Positions 9,224 through 17,362 of a DNA stretch of 31,514 nt are shown one piece after another. A model generated the notes under the pieces. The model was not told where the DNA came from and did not search any database. It saw only the letters and a list, made by a program, of their open reading frames with translations. The stretch spans positions 1 to 31,514 of the forward strand of contig JBBRCF010000027.1 in the NCBI GenBank assembly GCA_038205135.1, read 5' to 3'. Each line of letters begins with the position of its first letter. The first letter of the stretch is position 1. The position numbers and the translations under genes are program-made. This DNA comes from UBA9554 sp038205135 (GTDB lineage: Bacteria; Pseudomonadota; Alphaproteobacteria; Rhodobacterales; Rhodobacteraceae).

Positions 9224-9263
9224 GGGATCAACGCGGGCCGCAGCAGCAGCTGGGCGGAGTTTT

Positions 9264-9953
9264 TCAGGCGATCATGGCGCGAAGCCGCGCCAGCGTGGGG
9301 GCATCGCCTGCATCCAGCGGTGCGGTGCGCGAGGCAAACAGCGTCGCCTGCGAGGCGAGGACCAGCCCGTCCGACAACATCTTCAGGTGATTGGCGCGCA
9401 GCGTGTCGCCGGTGGATGTGATGTCGGCGATGGCCTCGGCGGTTTCGTTCTTGACGGTGCCCTCGGTCGCGCCCTGGCTGTCGACCAGTTGATAATCTGC
9501 CACGCCGTGGCTGCGCAGAAATTCCCGCACCAGCCGGTGATACTTGGTGGCGATGCGCAGGCGAAACCCGTGCCGCGCGCGGAACGCCGCCGCCACCGCA
9601 TCCAGATCGTCCAGCGTGTCGACATCGGTCCAGAACGCGGGCACGGCGATGACCAGATCAGCGTGGCCAAATCCCATTTCGGCCAATGGGTCGACGATGG
9701 TGTCCCAGCGGGGCAGTTTTTCGCGGATCAGGTCGGTGCCGGTGACGCCCAGATGGATCCGGCCGGTTGCCAGATCGCGTGGGATTTCGCCCGCCGACAG
9801 CAGCACCAGTTCCATGCCGTCGATGCCGTCGATGGCCCCCGCATATTCCCGGTCCGATCCGGTCCGCGACAATGTCAGACCGCGCGTGGCGAACCAGTCG
9901 AACGTCTGTTCCATCAACCGGCCTTTGGACGGCACGCCCAGCTTCAGGGTCAT
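9264..9953 (-). CDS. hisG: ATP phosphoribosyltransferase, short form catalytic subunit
   Basis: Catalyses the first step of histidine synthesis, joining ATP and PRPP to give phosphoribosyl-ATP. At 229 residues it is the short form (HisGS), which lacks the C-terminal regulatory domain and needs HisZ. The start MTLKLGVPSKGRLME is typical. The PRPP-binding region is near residues 150-165 (VDSQGATEGTVKNETAEAI, with the conserved TGxT replaced by the short-form version). Its ATG overlaps the stop of hisZ by four bases. The partner hisZ and the paralogous hisS lie directly upstream in the same operon. Confidence 0.95.
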   Translation of the reverse strand: MTLKLGVPSKGRLMEQTFDWFATRGLTLSRTGSDREYAGAIDGIDGMELVLLSAGEIPRDLATGRIHLGVTGTDLIREKLPRWDTIVDPLAEMGFGHADLVIAVPAFWTDVDTLDDLDAVAAAFRARHGFRLRIATKYHRLVREFLRSHGVADYQLVDSQGATEGTVKNETAEAIADITSTGDTLRANHLKMLSDGLVLASQATLFASRTAPLDAGDAPTLARLRAMIA

Positions 9954-11026
9954 CGCGCGGCCTCCAGCGTCAGCACCAGTTCGGGCCGGATCACTCCGCC
10001 CACGGCAGGAACCGCCGCGCCCGCGCCCAGCACGCGTGTCAGCGCATCATAGCGCCCCCCTGATGCGACGGGGGGCAGGTCGGAGTGCTGCGGCGCGATC
10101 AGGCTGAACACGAAACCATCGTAATATTCCATCGACCCGCGCCCGTGGGTCGCGTCGAAATGCAGCGTGGCGGGGGTGATCCCGCGCGCGGTCAGCGCGT
10201 CCATCCGCCTGTGAATGGCATCGGTCGCCTGCCGGATGGCGGGCATGTCGCGGGCGAGTTGGTCAAGCGCCGCCAAGGCCACCGGCATTGGTCCGGCGAT
10301 CGCCAGAAGCGCGGTCAGCCGGTCGATGTCCGCCGCCGTCAGCGGGGGGGCTGCGGCGTCGATGCGCAATGCGGCGATCCGGGTCGCGACCTCGTCGCGG
10401 TTGCGCAGGCCGATATCGGGCGCGTCGCCGAACGGCAATGCGGCCGTCAGCAGCGCCACCCGCGCCGCCGGCGGCGCACTGCGGCCCGCATAGCGGTCCA
10501 GCAGGGCGCGAAACCGCGCGGGCCGCCAGATATGGCGACGCAGCGCCGCCTTGCGCGCGGGCGTTGTGTCCAGCCCTTCGACAGCGGCGATCAGCAACCC
10601 CATGTCGCCGGTGACGGCTCGCAGCCCCAGATGCGCCAGCGGCGCCGCGATCAGCGCGAACACCTCGGCATCCGCCGCTGCCGGGTCGCGGCCATCGAAC
10701 ACCTCATAGCCGACCTGCATGTATTCAGACGGCCGCCCGGTGTCGGTTTCCTGCCGCCGGAACACCTCGCCGGCGTAGGTATAACGCGCCGGATCTGCGT
10801 ATTTCGCCATGTGCATCTGCACCACCGGCACGGTGAAATCGGGGCGCAACATCTGTTCGCCGCGCAGCGGGTCCTGCGTGACATAGGCGCGCGCGCGGAT
10901 ATCTTCGCCATACAGATCCAGCAGCGCCTCGGCGGGTTGCAGGATCGGCGTTTCCACTGGGATCGCGCCATGGGCTGCGAAATGCGCCTGCAACGCGGCG
11001 GCGCGGGTGCGGATGGCGCGGTCCAC
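9950..11026 (-). CDS. hisZ: ATP phosphoribosyltransferase regulatory subunit
   Basis: HisZ is a paralogue of the HisRS catalytic core without aminoacylation activity; it binds histidine and forms a hetero-octamer with short HisG. The 358-residue product keeps class II-like features: LRPDFTVPVVQMH, YTYAGEVFRRQ in place of motif 2, and ASGGRYDALTRVLG near the end. I chose GTG at 11026, two bases after the hisS stop. The only upstream ATG in frame (11113) lies inside hisS and would add 29 unrelated residues. It overlaps hisG by four bases. The order hisS-hisZ-hisG puts the synthetase next to its paralogue. Confidence 0.93.
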   Translation of the reverse strand: MDRAIRTRAAALQAHFAAHGAIPVETPILQPAEALLDLYGEDIRARAYVTQDPLRGEQMLRPDFTVPVVQMHMAKYADPARYTYAGEVFRRQETDTGRPSEYMQVGYEVFDGRDPAAADAEVFALIAAPLAHLGLRAVTGDMGLLIAAVEGLDTTPARKAALRRHIWRPARFRALLDRYAGRSAPPAARVALLTAALPFGDAPDIGLRNRDEVATRIAALRIDAAAPPLTAADIDRLTALLAIAGPMPVALAALDQLARDMPAIRQATDAIHRRMDALTARGITPATLHFDATHGRGSMEYYDGFVFSLIAPQHSDLPPVASGGRYDALTRVLGAGAAVPAVGGVIRPELVLTLEAAR

Positions 11027-11028
11027 CG

Positions 11029-12663
11029 TTAGCCCTGATCGGCCAACAGCGCGCGCAGCCGCGCAACCAGATCGGCCAGCGGCACCTCGAATTGCGCGGG
11101 GCGGTCTTTCCATTCTTCCAGCGTGGCATTGGCGGCAATCTGCGCGCCCAGCACCAGATCCTTGACCTGCACCACGCCGCGCGCCGCCTCGTCCGATCCT
11201 TGGATGATCGCAAAGGGCGCGCCGCGCTTGTCGGCATATTTCATCTGGTTGCCAAAGTTTTTCGGGTTGCCCAGATAGACCTCGGCCCGGATCCCCGCGC
11301 GGCGCAGATCGCCGACGATGGCCTGATAATCGGCCATCCGGTCGCGGTCCATCACGGTCACCACCACCGGACCGGGCTCTGCCGCCGCCACGCTGTCCTT
11401 TTCGCGCAGTGCCGCCAGCAAGCGGTCCACACCGATGGACACGCCCGTCGCAGGCACTTCTTGCCCGGTAAAGCGTTTCACCAGATCATCATAACGCCCG
11501 CCGCCCGCGACCGACCCGAACTGCCGCTTGCGGCCTTTTTCATCAGGGATTTCAAAGGTCAATTCGGCCTCGAACACCGGCCCGGTGTAATAACCCAGAC
11601 CGCGCACCACCGAGGGGTCAAGTCTAATACGGTCTGCACCATAACCTTGTGCGACCAGCAATTCGAAGATTTCCCTCAACTCCTCGACACCTTGAAACCC
11701 GATTGTGGATTGCCCGATGATAGATCTTAGGTGGTCGAGAACCCGCGTGTTCCAAATCTGCAAAGCGTCTAGGTCAGACGCCAGTGGATCATTTTTGAAC
11801 TGATAAAGAACCGAGTACCGTGACCTGTCTAACTGTCTGCCTCGTGCCTCGTTGCCTTCCTCGATTGCGCGTGTCGCCTCCAACGAGAGAGAGTTCTGGA
11901 CGACGTCAAAATAGTTGATGAAGCTCATTACAGGAGCAATTTGCGCCTCCGACAATCCAACCCCGTCGATATAGGCGCCCGACGCATCCAGCCGCCCCTT
12001 GCCCAGCAAGGCGCGCACGCCCTCCGCGCCCACTTTGTCGAATTTGTCGATGGTGCGCAGTACGGCCTCGCGCGCCTCGCCTTCGGGCAGGCCCATGACC
12101 TCCAGCACACCGTTCAGCACCTTGCGGTTGTTCACCCGCACGATGTAGTCGCCGCGCGGGATGCCGACCTCTTCCAGCGCGTCGGCCAGCATCGCGCATA
12201 TCTCGGCATCCGCCGCGACCGAAGCCGCCCCGACGGTATCGGCATCACACTGATAAAACTGGCGAAACCGCCCCGGACCAGGCTTTTCGTTACGCCACAC
12301 CGGCCCCATCGCATAGCGGCGGTAGGGTGTGGGCAGGTCGTTGCGGTGCTGGGCATAAACGCGCGCCAAGGGCGCCGTCAGATCATAGCGCAGCGCCAGC
12401 CAGTCGCCGGGCTTCGTATCCTCGCCCATTTCCTGCCATGCGAACACGCCGGCGTTGGGGCGGTCCACGTCTGGCAGGAACTTGCCCAACGCCTCGACGG
12501 TTTCAACGGCGGCACTTTCCAGCGCATCGAATCCATAGCGGTGATAGACCTTGGCGATCTTGCCCAGCATGGCGGCGCGATCAGTGACTTCCGCACCGAA
12601 ATAATCGCGAAATCCTTTCGGGGTTTCGGCTCGCGGGCGGGTGGATTTCGGATCTTTGGCCAT
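11029..12663 (-). CDS. hisS: Histidyl-tRNA synthetase with an enlarged internal region
   Basis: Class II synthetase charging tRNA-His, 544 residues. Motif 2 is YAMGPVWRNEKPGPGRFRQF (about 117-136), and the histidine-binding region is DPSVVRGLGYYTGPVFEAEL (349-368). Motif 3 with GVSIGVDRLLAAL follows, and the anticodon-binding domain starts near 425. GGAGA lies upstream of ATG 12663. The protein is about 45 residues longer than I expect for this bacterial group (roughly 500). The excess maps to residues 250-305, inside a block whose base composition differs strongly from the rest of the gene (separate entry). The reading frame is intact, so the product should be functional. The 5' end is overlapped by the read-through frame of the upstream crotonase gene. 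Confidence 0.96.
   Translation of the reverse strand: MAKDPKSTRPRAETPKGFRDYFGAEVTDRAAMLGKIAKVYHRYGFDALESAAVETVEALGKFLPDVDRPNAGVFAWQEMGEDTKPGDWLALRYDLTAPLARVYAQHRNDLPTPYRRYAMGPVWRNEKPGPGRFRQFYQCDADTVGAASVAADAEICAMLADALEEVGIPRGDYIVRVNNRKVLNGVLEVMGLPEGEAREAVLRTIDKFDKVGAEGVRALLGKGRLDASGAYIDGVGLSEAQIAPVMSFINYFDVVQNSLSLEATRAIEEGNEARGRQLDRSRYSVLYQFKNDPLASDLDALQIWNTRVLDHLRSIIGQSTIGFQGVEELREIFELLVAQGYGADRIRLDPSVVRGLGYYTGPVFEAELTFEIPDEKGRKRQFGSVAGGGRYDDLVKRFTGQEVPATGVSIGVDRLLAALREKDSVAAAEPGPVVVTVMDRDRMADYQAIVGDLRRAGIRAEVYLGNPKNFGNQMKYADKRGAPFAIIQGSDEAARGVVQVKDLVLGAQIAANATLEEWKDRPAQFEVPLADLVARLRALLADQG
11618..11965 (-). other. Low-GC mosaic block inside hisS
   Basis: Between 11641 and 11940 I count 149 G+C in 300 bases (about 50%); the adjoining line 12001-12060 has 41 of 60 (68%). 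Codons ending in A or T are frequent here and rare elsewhere in the gene. The block encodes residues of about 233-349, between motif 2 and the histidine-binding region, which is the insertion-domain position in bacterial HisRS. Both edges fall in well-conserved protein sequence and the frame is kept. This looks like recombination of a foreign allele segment. Confidence 0.7.
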
Positions 12664-13553
12664 GGGGGCGTCTCCGCTTGCGGGGTCGGGCGTCGTCTAG
12701 CCCAAGGACGCCAGAGGGGCAAGGCGGGGCAGGGGCGGGGCGGGCCCGGACAGGGTCCGCCGTCGAACCGCCCGCCGCGCCCCACGCCGGCGGCAAAGCG
12801 TGCAGCCCCCTGCGCGCCTTCGGCCAGAAACATCGCCGCTGATCGCCATTCGCGCCGCAACGCGGCGGCAAGTCCGGCGGGGTCACCCCGTGCCGACAGG
12901 TGATCGGCGCGCAAACAGCCCTGCGGGAACCGCGACAGACTGTCGGCCAGCGCCAGCGCCGCCGCCAGTGCCGTGCCCGCAGGCACCACGCGGTCCGCCA
13001 GCCCCATCGACAGCGCATCCGGCGCCGTCACCGCGCGGCCCGTCAGGATCAGGTCGTTCGCGCGCCCCTGACCCACGATGCCGGGCAGGCGCACCGTGCC
13101 GCCGTCAATCAGCGGAACGCCCCAGCGGCGGCAGAACACGCCGAACATCGCGTTGTCAGCCATCACCCGCAGGTCGCACCACAGCCCCAGTTCCATCCCG
13201 CCCGCCACCGCCGGCCCTTCGATGGCGGCGATCACCGGTTTGCCCAGCATCAGCCGCGATGGCCCCATCGGGCCGGGGCGCGGGTCGCCGATCGGGTCGG
13301 TCCAATCCGTAGGCAGGTCCAGCGCTGCGATCCAGTCGGCCGCGACATCCTTGGTGGCGGATTTCAGGTCGAATCCGGCGCAGAAAAACCCGGCACTGCC
13401 GGTCAAGATCGCGACATCCACCGCGTCATCGGCATCAAACGCCCGGAACGCCGCATACAACGCCTGCGCCGTCGCGGGATCGACCGCATTGCGCGCGCCC
13501 GGGCGGTCGATGGTCACGACGCGAATGCGCCCGTCGGTGTCGATGCGGATCAT
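12378..13553 (-). CDS. Enoyl-CoA hydratase/isomerase (crotonase) with lost stop, frame runs into hisS
   Basis: The first 265 residues (13553 down to about 12757) are a normal crotonase: VVTIDRPGARNAVD, AILTGSAGFFCAGFDL (oxyanion-hole segment) and AIEGPAVAGGMELGLWCDLRV. One catalytic-type acidic position is present as E121. Such proteins usually end after FAAGxGRxGxFDG, as here at residue 266, but no stop follows. The frame continues for another 126 residues, the last 95 overlapping the start of hisS in a different frame on the same strand. A shift to the -1 frame would end at TAG 12697-12699. This points to a lost stop or a late frameshift (real or sequencing). ATG 13553 has GGGAGGACAGC upstream. 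Substrate unknown. Confidence 0.8.
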   Translation of the reverse strand: MIRIDTDGRIRVVTIDRPGARNAVDPATAQALYAAFRAFDADDAVDVAILTGSAGFFCAGFDLKSATKDVAADWIAALDLPTDWTDPIGDPRPGPMGPSRLMLGKPVIAAIEGPAVAGGMELGLWCDLRVMADNAMFGVFCRRWGVPLIDGGTVRLPGIVGQGRANDLILTGRAVTAPDALSMGLADRVVPAGTALAAALALADSLSRFPQGCLRADHLSARGDPAGLAAALRREWRSAAMFLAEGAQGAARFAAGVGRGGRFDGGPCPGPPRPCPALPLWRPWARRRPTPQAETPPWPKIRNPPAREPKPRKDFAIISVRKSLIAPPCWARSPRSITAMDSMRWKVPPLKPSRRWASSCQTWTAPTPACSHGRKWARIRSPATGWRCAMI

Positions 13554-13602
13554 GCTGTCCTCCCGCGCGCAGGGTCCCATGCGGGGCGCGATCCGGCAAG
13601 CC

Positions 13603-14544
13603 TCAGCCAAGTGCCGCCAACCGCGCGCGCGCTTCCGTGCAATCGGCCTCCATCTGCGCGATCAGCGCGGGCAGACCGTCGAATTTCAACTCCGGCCGCA
13701 GCCAGTCCGCCAACCCGACCGAAATCGGCGTGCCATACAGATCGCCCCGGAAATCAAAGATGAAGGTTTCCAGATTGGGCCGGTTTTCCCCGAACATCGG
13801 GCGCACGCCCAAGGACGCCGCCCCGTGATAGCGCCCGGCATGGGGCCCCTCCAGCACATCGACCAAAACGGCATAGACCCCGAATCGCGGCAGGTGCAGC
13901 CCCTCCAGTGCCTGATTGGCGGTCGGATAACCCAGGTCGCGCCCGCGCTTTTCGCCGTGGATCACTGGGCCGTCGATCCGGTGCCAGTGGCCCAGCATGG
14001 CGGCCGCATCGCGCGGGCGGCCGTCGGTCAGCGCAGCCCGGATCGCGGTGGACGACACCGCGCCAGCCGATCCTGCCAGCAACGGCGCGACTGTGACGCC
14101 GAACCCCAGATCCGCCCCGAACGCCTGCAATTCATCCACGCCCCCGGCGCGCGCCTTGCCAAACCGGAAATCTGCGCCGATCACCACATGACGCAGCCCC
14201 AGCCCGCGCGCCAGAACGTCGGTGGCAAAGGCCTGCGGTGTCAGGGCGGCGAGGGCTGTGTTGAACTTCACCTCATACAGCAGGTCAACGCCCAGCTTTT
14301 CCAGACGGTGCGCGCGCGTCTCTGCGCTCATCAACCGGAACGGCGGCGCGTCTGGCTGAAACACCTGCCGGGGATGCGGTTCGAATGTCACCACCCCCAG
14401 CGGCGCGCCGATCTGCTTGCCGACCGCGCGGGCCAGATCCAGCACCGCAGCATGGCCCAGATGTACGCCATCGAAGTTGCCGATGGCAACCGATGCCCCG
14501 CGATCCGCAGGCACGACAGAACTGTGGTCTCGAACGATCCGCAT
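13603..14544 (-). CDS. ribF: Bifunctional riboflavin kinase/FAD synthetase
   Basis: Converts riboflavin to FMN and then FAD, 313 residues, the usual size. The N-terminal FAD synthetase (nucleotidyltransferase) domain shows AIGNFDGVHLGHAAV (20-34), VVTFEPHPRQVF, VIGADFRFGKARAG and AVSSTAIRAAL. The C-terminal flavokinase domain shows RGRDLGYPTANQ and LETFIFDFRGDLYG. The start MRIVRDH is as in relatives; the ribosome-binding site (GCAGGT) is weak and close. It lies 49 bp upstream of the crotonase gene on the same strand and 86 bp after the MaoC gene, so co-transcription is possible. Confidence 0.96.
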   Translation of the reverse strand: MRIVRDHSSVVPADRGASVAIGNFDGVHLGHAAVLDLARAVGKQIGAPLGVVTFEPHPRQVFQPDAPPFRLMSAETRAHRLEKLGVDLLYEVKFNTALAALTPQAFATDVLARGLGLRHVVIGADFRFGKARAGGVDELQAFGADLGFGVTVAPLLAGSAGAVSSTAIRAALTDGRPRDAAAMLGHWHRIDGPVIHGEKRGRDLGYPTANQALEGLHLPRFGVYAVLVDVLEGPHAGRYHGAASLGVRPMFGENRPNLETFIFDFRGDLYGTPISVGLADWLRPELKFDGLPALIAQMEADCTEARARLAALG

Positions 14545-14630
14545 GACCTGCGAGGTAGCCGTTCACGCGCAGGGGTGCAAGCCGTGCACAGCCCCGTGGC
14601 AAGGGTGATTTAACCCATCCGGCCAGACGG

Positions 14631-15074
14631 TCAGTCGAATTTACGCGACGGCGCCAGCACGGTCGCCTCGCCCACCAGCACCTTTTTGCCATTGACCAGA
14701 CAGCGGCAATCCAGTTGCACCCGGCGTCTGGCATGGTCGATGCCGGTGACCTCAACCTCGGCGCGAACCATGTCGCCGGGGCGGACAGGGGCCCGAAATT
14801 TCAGCGTCTGGCCCCTGTAGACCGTGCCATGGCCGGGCAGTTGTTCACCGATCACCGCCGAAATCAGCCCCGCCGTCAACATGCCATGCGCGATGCGGCC
14901 TTCGAAAATCGTGTCGCGGGCATAATCATCGTCCAGATGCACCGGATTGCGGTCGGTGGACACCTCGGCGAACATCTCGATGTCGCGATCGGTGATCACC
15001 TTTTGCAGGAAACGCATCATCCCGATCTCGATATCCTCAATGACGATCGTGCCGCGCGGTTGATTGTCCAACAT
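14631..15074 (-). CDS. MaoC-family (R)-specific enoyl-CoA hydratase
   Basis: Single hot-dog-fold protein of 147 residues. The hydratase-2 motif is complete: FAEVSTDRNPVHLDDDYA, with the catalytic pair D41 and H46, followed by GRIAHGMLTAGLISAVIG. This matches PhaJ-like hydratases that interconvert enoyl-CoA and (R)-3-hydroxyacyl-CoA, linking beta-oxidation to polyhydroxyalkanoate. A role as a generic acyl dehydratase is also possible. I chose ATG 15074 with AGAGGGTCGG upstream; the longer frame from 15173 adds cysteine-rich sequence unlike the family. The upstream gap holds two palindromes (separate entry). Confidence 0.88.
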   Translation of the reverse strand: MLDNQPRGTIVIEDIEIGMMRFLQKVITDRDIEMFAEVSTDRNPVHLDDDYARDTIFEGRIAHGMLTAGLISAVIGEQLPGHGTVYRGQTLKFRAPVRPGDMVRAEVEVTGIDHARRRVQLDCRCLVNGKKVLVGEATVLAPSRKFD

Positions 15075-15149
15075 CCGACCCTCTTTATCCGGGTCGATCC
15101 GCGACGGACAACCCAAGCTGACGCAACATTCGCACGCAACCCGCGCGCT

Positions 15150-15178
15150 TTGCGCAACTTTATTACTTTGCAATTGCA
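15150..15178. promoter_or_regulatory. Two TGC-type palindromes upstream of the MaoC gene
   Basis: Two perfect palindromes, TTGCGCAA at 15150-15157 and TGCAATTGCA at 15169-15178, lie with centres 20 bp apart, about two helical turns, in an AT-rich patch 75-105 bp before the MaoC start. The spacing and symmetry suggest an operator for a dimeric regulator. TGC-rich palindromes are known for PhaR-type PHA regulators, but the assignment here is inference. Confidence 0.35.
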
Positions 15179-15200
15179 GAAAAGCAAGTGCGAAATCGTC

Positions 15201-16076
15201 TCAGGCCAGTTGCCCCATGGCAAAGGCGGGCGCCAGCATTTCCTGTTCCAGAAACGCCTTCAGCGCCTGCGGGTCAGGTTGCTGCAACGTTCCGGTCTCG
15301 GCGCGCGCCAGCCCGCCGGTGATGAACAGACTGTCCAGATCCTCGCCCATAGCCCCCTTGATGTCGGTGCCGATGCCGTCGCCGATGGCAAGAATGCGCG
15401 CGGTGTCCGCGTTGCGGTCCAGCGCGGCCAGACGCCGGCGCGCCAGATCATAGATCGGCGGATATGGCTTGCCGAAATACAGACTCTCGCCGCCCATTTC
15501 GGTGTAAAGCCGCGCGACCGCGCCGGCACACCATTCGCGCACCTCGCCACGGTCCACGATGATGTCGGGATTGGCACACAACAGTTTCAGCCCCTTCTGT
15601 TTGGCATACAGCAATTCGGGGCGCAGCACGGACGGGTCGGCCATCGGATCGAACGGGCCGCAGCATACGATGCCGTCCGCGTCGGCCAACGCGACGCGGG
15701 TGATGTCGACAGGGTTGTCCACAATCGCGATCGGGTCAAAGAACCCGGCATCGCGGTCCCATTCGCCCATGAACCAGACCTTTTCGCCAACCGCGCCCTG
15801 CCGCATCGCGGCGCGAGCGGCATCACCCGAGGTGGCGATGGTATCCCAGGCGTCCGGCGGCACGCCGAAACGGTCCAGCTGTTTTTCCACCCCCCGGCGC
15901 GGTTGCGGCGAGTTTGTCACCAGCACTACGACGCCCCCCGTCGCGCGATAGACCTGCAACGCCGCAACCGCCGAGGGGATCGCGCGAACCCCGTCATGCA
16001 CGCAGCCCCACAGATCGACGAACAACGCGTCATAGTCGCCAGCGATATCGGCGAGGCGTTCGATGATCCGGGTCAT
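15201..16076 (-). CDS. HAD superfamily class IIA phosphatase-like hydrolase
   Basis: 291-residue protein of the HAD-IIA group (TIGR01459-like, related to NagD/4-nitrophenylphosphatase). Motif I is LFVDLWGCVHDG with nucleophile D21; the position two residues on, usually the general acid Asp, is W here, as in this subfamily where VWG/LWG replaces the DxD. Motif II is VTNSPQPRRG and motif IV region is ILAIGDGIGTDIKGA. The cap domain lies between them. Substrate unknown. The start has AAAGGATACAGC upstream. It is preceded by a dispersed repeat element and followed by an AT-rich gap before the MaoC gene. Confidence 0.85.
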   Translation of the reverse strand: MTRIIERLADIAGDYDALFVDLWGCVHDGVRAIPSAVAALQVYRATGGVVVLVTNSPQPRRGVEKQLDRFGVPPDAWDTIATSGDAARAAMRQGAVGEKVWFMGEWDRDAGFFDPIAIVDNPVDITRVALADADGIVCCGPFDPMADPSVLRPELLYAKQKGLKLLCANPDIIVDRGEVREWCAGAVARLYTEMGGESLYFGKPYPPIYDLARRRLAALDRNADTARILAIGDGIGTDIKGAMGEDLDSLFITGGLARAETGTLQQPDPQALKAFLEQEMLAPAFAMGQLA

Positions 16077-16113
16077 GCTGTATCCTTTCGGCGGGTTTCA
16101 ATGCGGTGCGATT

Positions 16114-16285
16114 GGAGGGGGGCGCTGCCCCCGCCCTTGCGGGCTCCCCCGGGGTAATTTTCGAACCGAAGAAGCCGGGACGCCCAATCCGGGCTTCTTC
16201 GGTTTTCAAATACCCCCGCCGGAGGCAATTCCGAGGGGCCGCGTCGGCGGCACCGAGATGACATGTCACGGCGCAGCCGCGCCGC
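16114..16285 (-). repeat. Dispersed three-hairpin element, copy 1
   Basis: Read on the minus strand: a hairpin CGGCGCGGCTGCGCCG (around 16269-16284), about 50 bp of spacer, then a long core hairpin (about 16149-16217) with arms AACCGAAGAAGCC and GGCTTCTTCGGTT, and finally GGGGGCAGCGCCCCC, which folds as a 6-bp stem. It fills the gap between the pyrophosphatase stop and the HAD start. The second copy is at 29304-29472 on the plus strand, with the same order, spacing and flanking words (GCCTCCGGCGGGG). It may act as a terminator for the transcripts that cross it, but it has no T-tract. Confidence 0.75.
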
Positions 16286-16298
16286 TTGGATTACGCGT

Positions 16299-17219
16299 TC
16301 ACAGCTTCAGCGACGGGATGATCTGCAGTTTGCGGCTCATGACGCCGGGCAGCAGCACGGTGTCGCCGGTGACAGTCACGCCAAAGCTGCGTTCCGCCAT
16401 CGTCTTGACCATGTCGTTCGGAACCAAAAGGGTGGCTTCCTCGTTCAGGATGTCGATCACGAACAACAGTACCTGATCGGCGCCGTCTTCCTGAGCGACA
16501 CCAGTCATGGCCGCCATCAGGCTGGCCTTGCGGTTCAGGATGACCTTGGGCGCGGTGGTTTCCAGCACGGATATGCGCAGATCCTTGCCTGCGACAGTGT
16601 ATTCCTTTGAATCCATCCGCAGAAGTTCGGCATCAGAGAAAGACGAGACATCGGATTTCGCGGCGAACATTTCGGCCGCAAACGCCGGGATGTCGACGCC
16701 CAGTTCGGCGGCCAGCGCCTCGGCGACCGCGCGGTCATGCGGCGTGGTGGTGGGCGAGCGGAATTGCAGCGTGTCGGACAGGATGCAGGTCAGGGCAGCG
16801 CCTTTCAATGCGCGTGGCAGTTTTGCAGCGTCATCACCCATCAGGTCCAGCATGACCGTGGCTGTGCAGGCCAGCGGGCGGATAGTGATGTCGATCGCGC
16901 CTTTGGTTTCCAGTCCGCCTACCAGTTTGTGGTGGTCCACGATGCCGCGGATGTCGGCCTTGTTGATCCCGGGCGGTAGTTCGGCTGGGTTGTTGGTGTC
17001 GACGATCACGACCTTTTGGCCTGCATCGACATCCGCGATCATCGCAGGCTTGGCCAGGTTCCAATGGCGCAACATGAATGCTGCTTCGGTATTCGGTTCG
17101 CCCAGCAGGCGGGCCTCGCTTTGGGTGGCTTTCACCTCGGTCAGATACCAGGCCCAGATCATGGGCGAGCCGGTGGAATCGGTGTCGGGCGATTTGTGGC
17201 CGAAGACGAGCGTGGTCAT
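16299..17219 (-). CDS. ppaC: Manganese-dependent inorganic pyrophosphatase, family II
   Basis: Hydrolyses pyrophosphate to phosphate in the cytoplasm; 306 residues, the normal size without CBS insert. The DHH-type metal ligands are visible: GHKSPDTDS with H8, D12 and D14; D74 in VIVDTNNP; DHHK at 95-98; and SDT with D149. The C-terminal DHHA2 domain ends SRKLQIIPSL, with the Arg-Lys pair that binds substrate. ATG 17219 has AAAGGA upstream; the longer frame from 17315 is rejected. It is divergent from the DUF2161 gene, with which it shares a 143-bp promoter region. Confidence 0.96.
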   Translation of the reverse strand: MTTLVFGHKSPDTDSTGSPMIWAWYLTEVKATQSEARLLGEPNTEAAFMLRHWNLAKPAMIADVDAGQKVVIVDTNNPAELPPGINKADIRGIVDHHKLVGGLETKGAIDITIRPLACTATVMLDLMGDDAAKLPRALKGAALTCILSDTLQFRSPTTTPHDRAVAEALAAELGVDIPAFAAEMFAAKSDVSSFSDAELLRMDSKEYTVAGKDLRISVLETTAPKVILNRKASLMAAMTGVAQEDGADQVLLFVIDILNEEATLLVPNDMVKTMAERSFGVTVTGDTVLLPGVMSRKLQIIPSLKL

Positions 17220-17362
17220 GAAAGGGTCCTTTGAGGGAATTAAATTGCCGGCGTTATAGGCGGGCGGGGCGGCTTTGTCATCCGGCAATCGGCGTAAAAT
17301 GCTGCATTGCGGCATGATGGCAACCCTTGCTGGCGGGGCCCCGGGCGGGCTAGCCGTGGTGC

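Noticed and set aside
9069..10052. A 327-codon plus-strand frame opposite hisG
   Set aside because: It is antisense to hisG over most of its length and starts within the 12-nt repeat region; no family resemblance.
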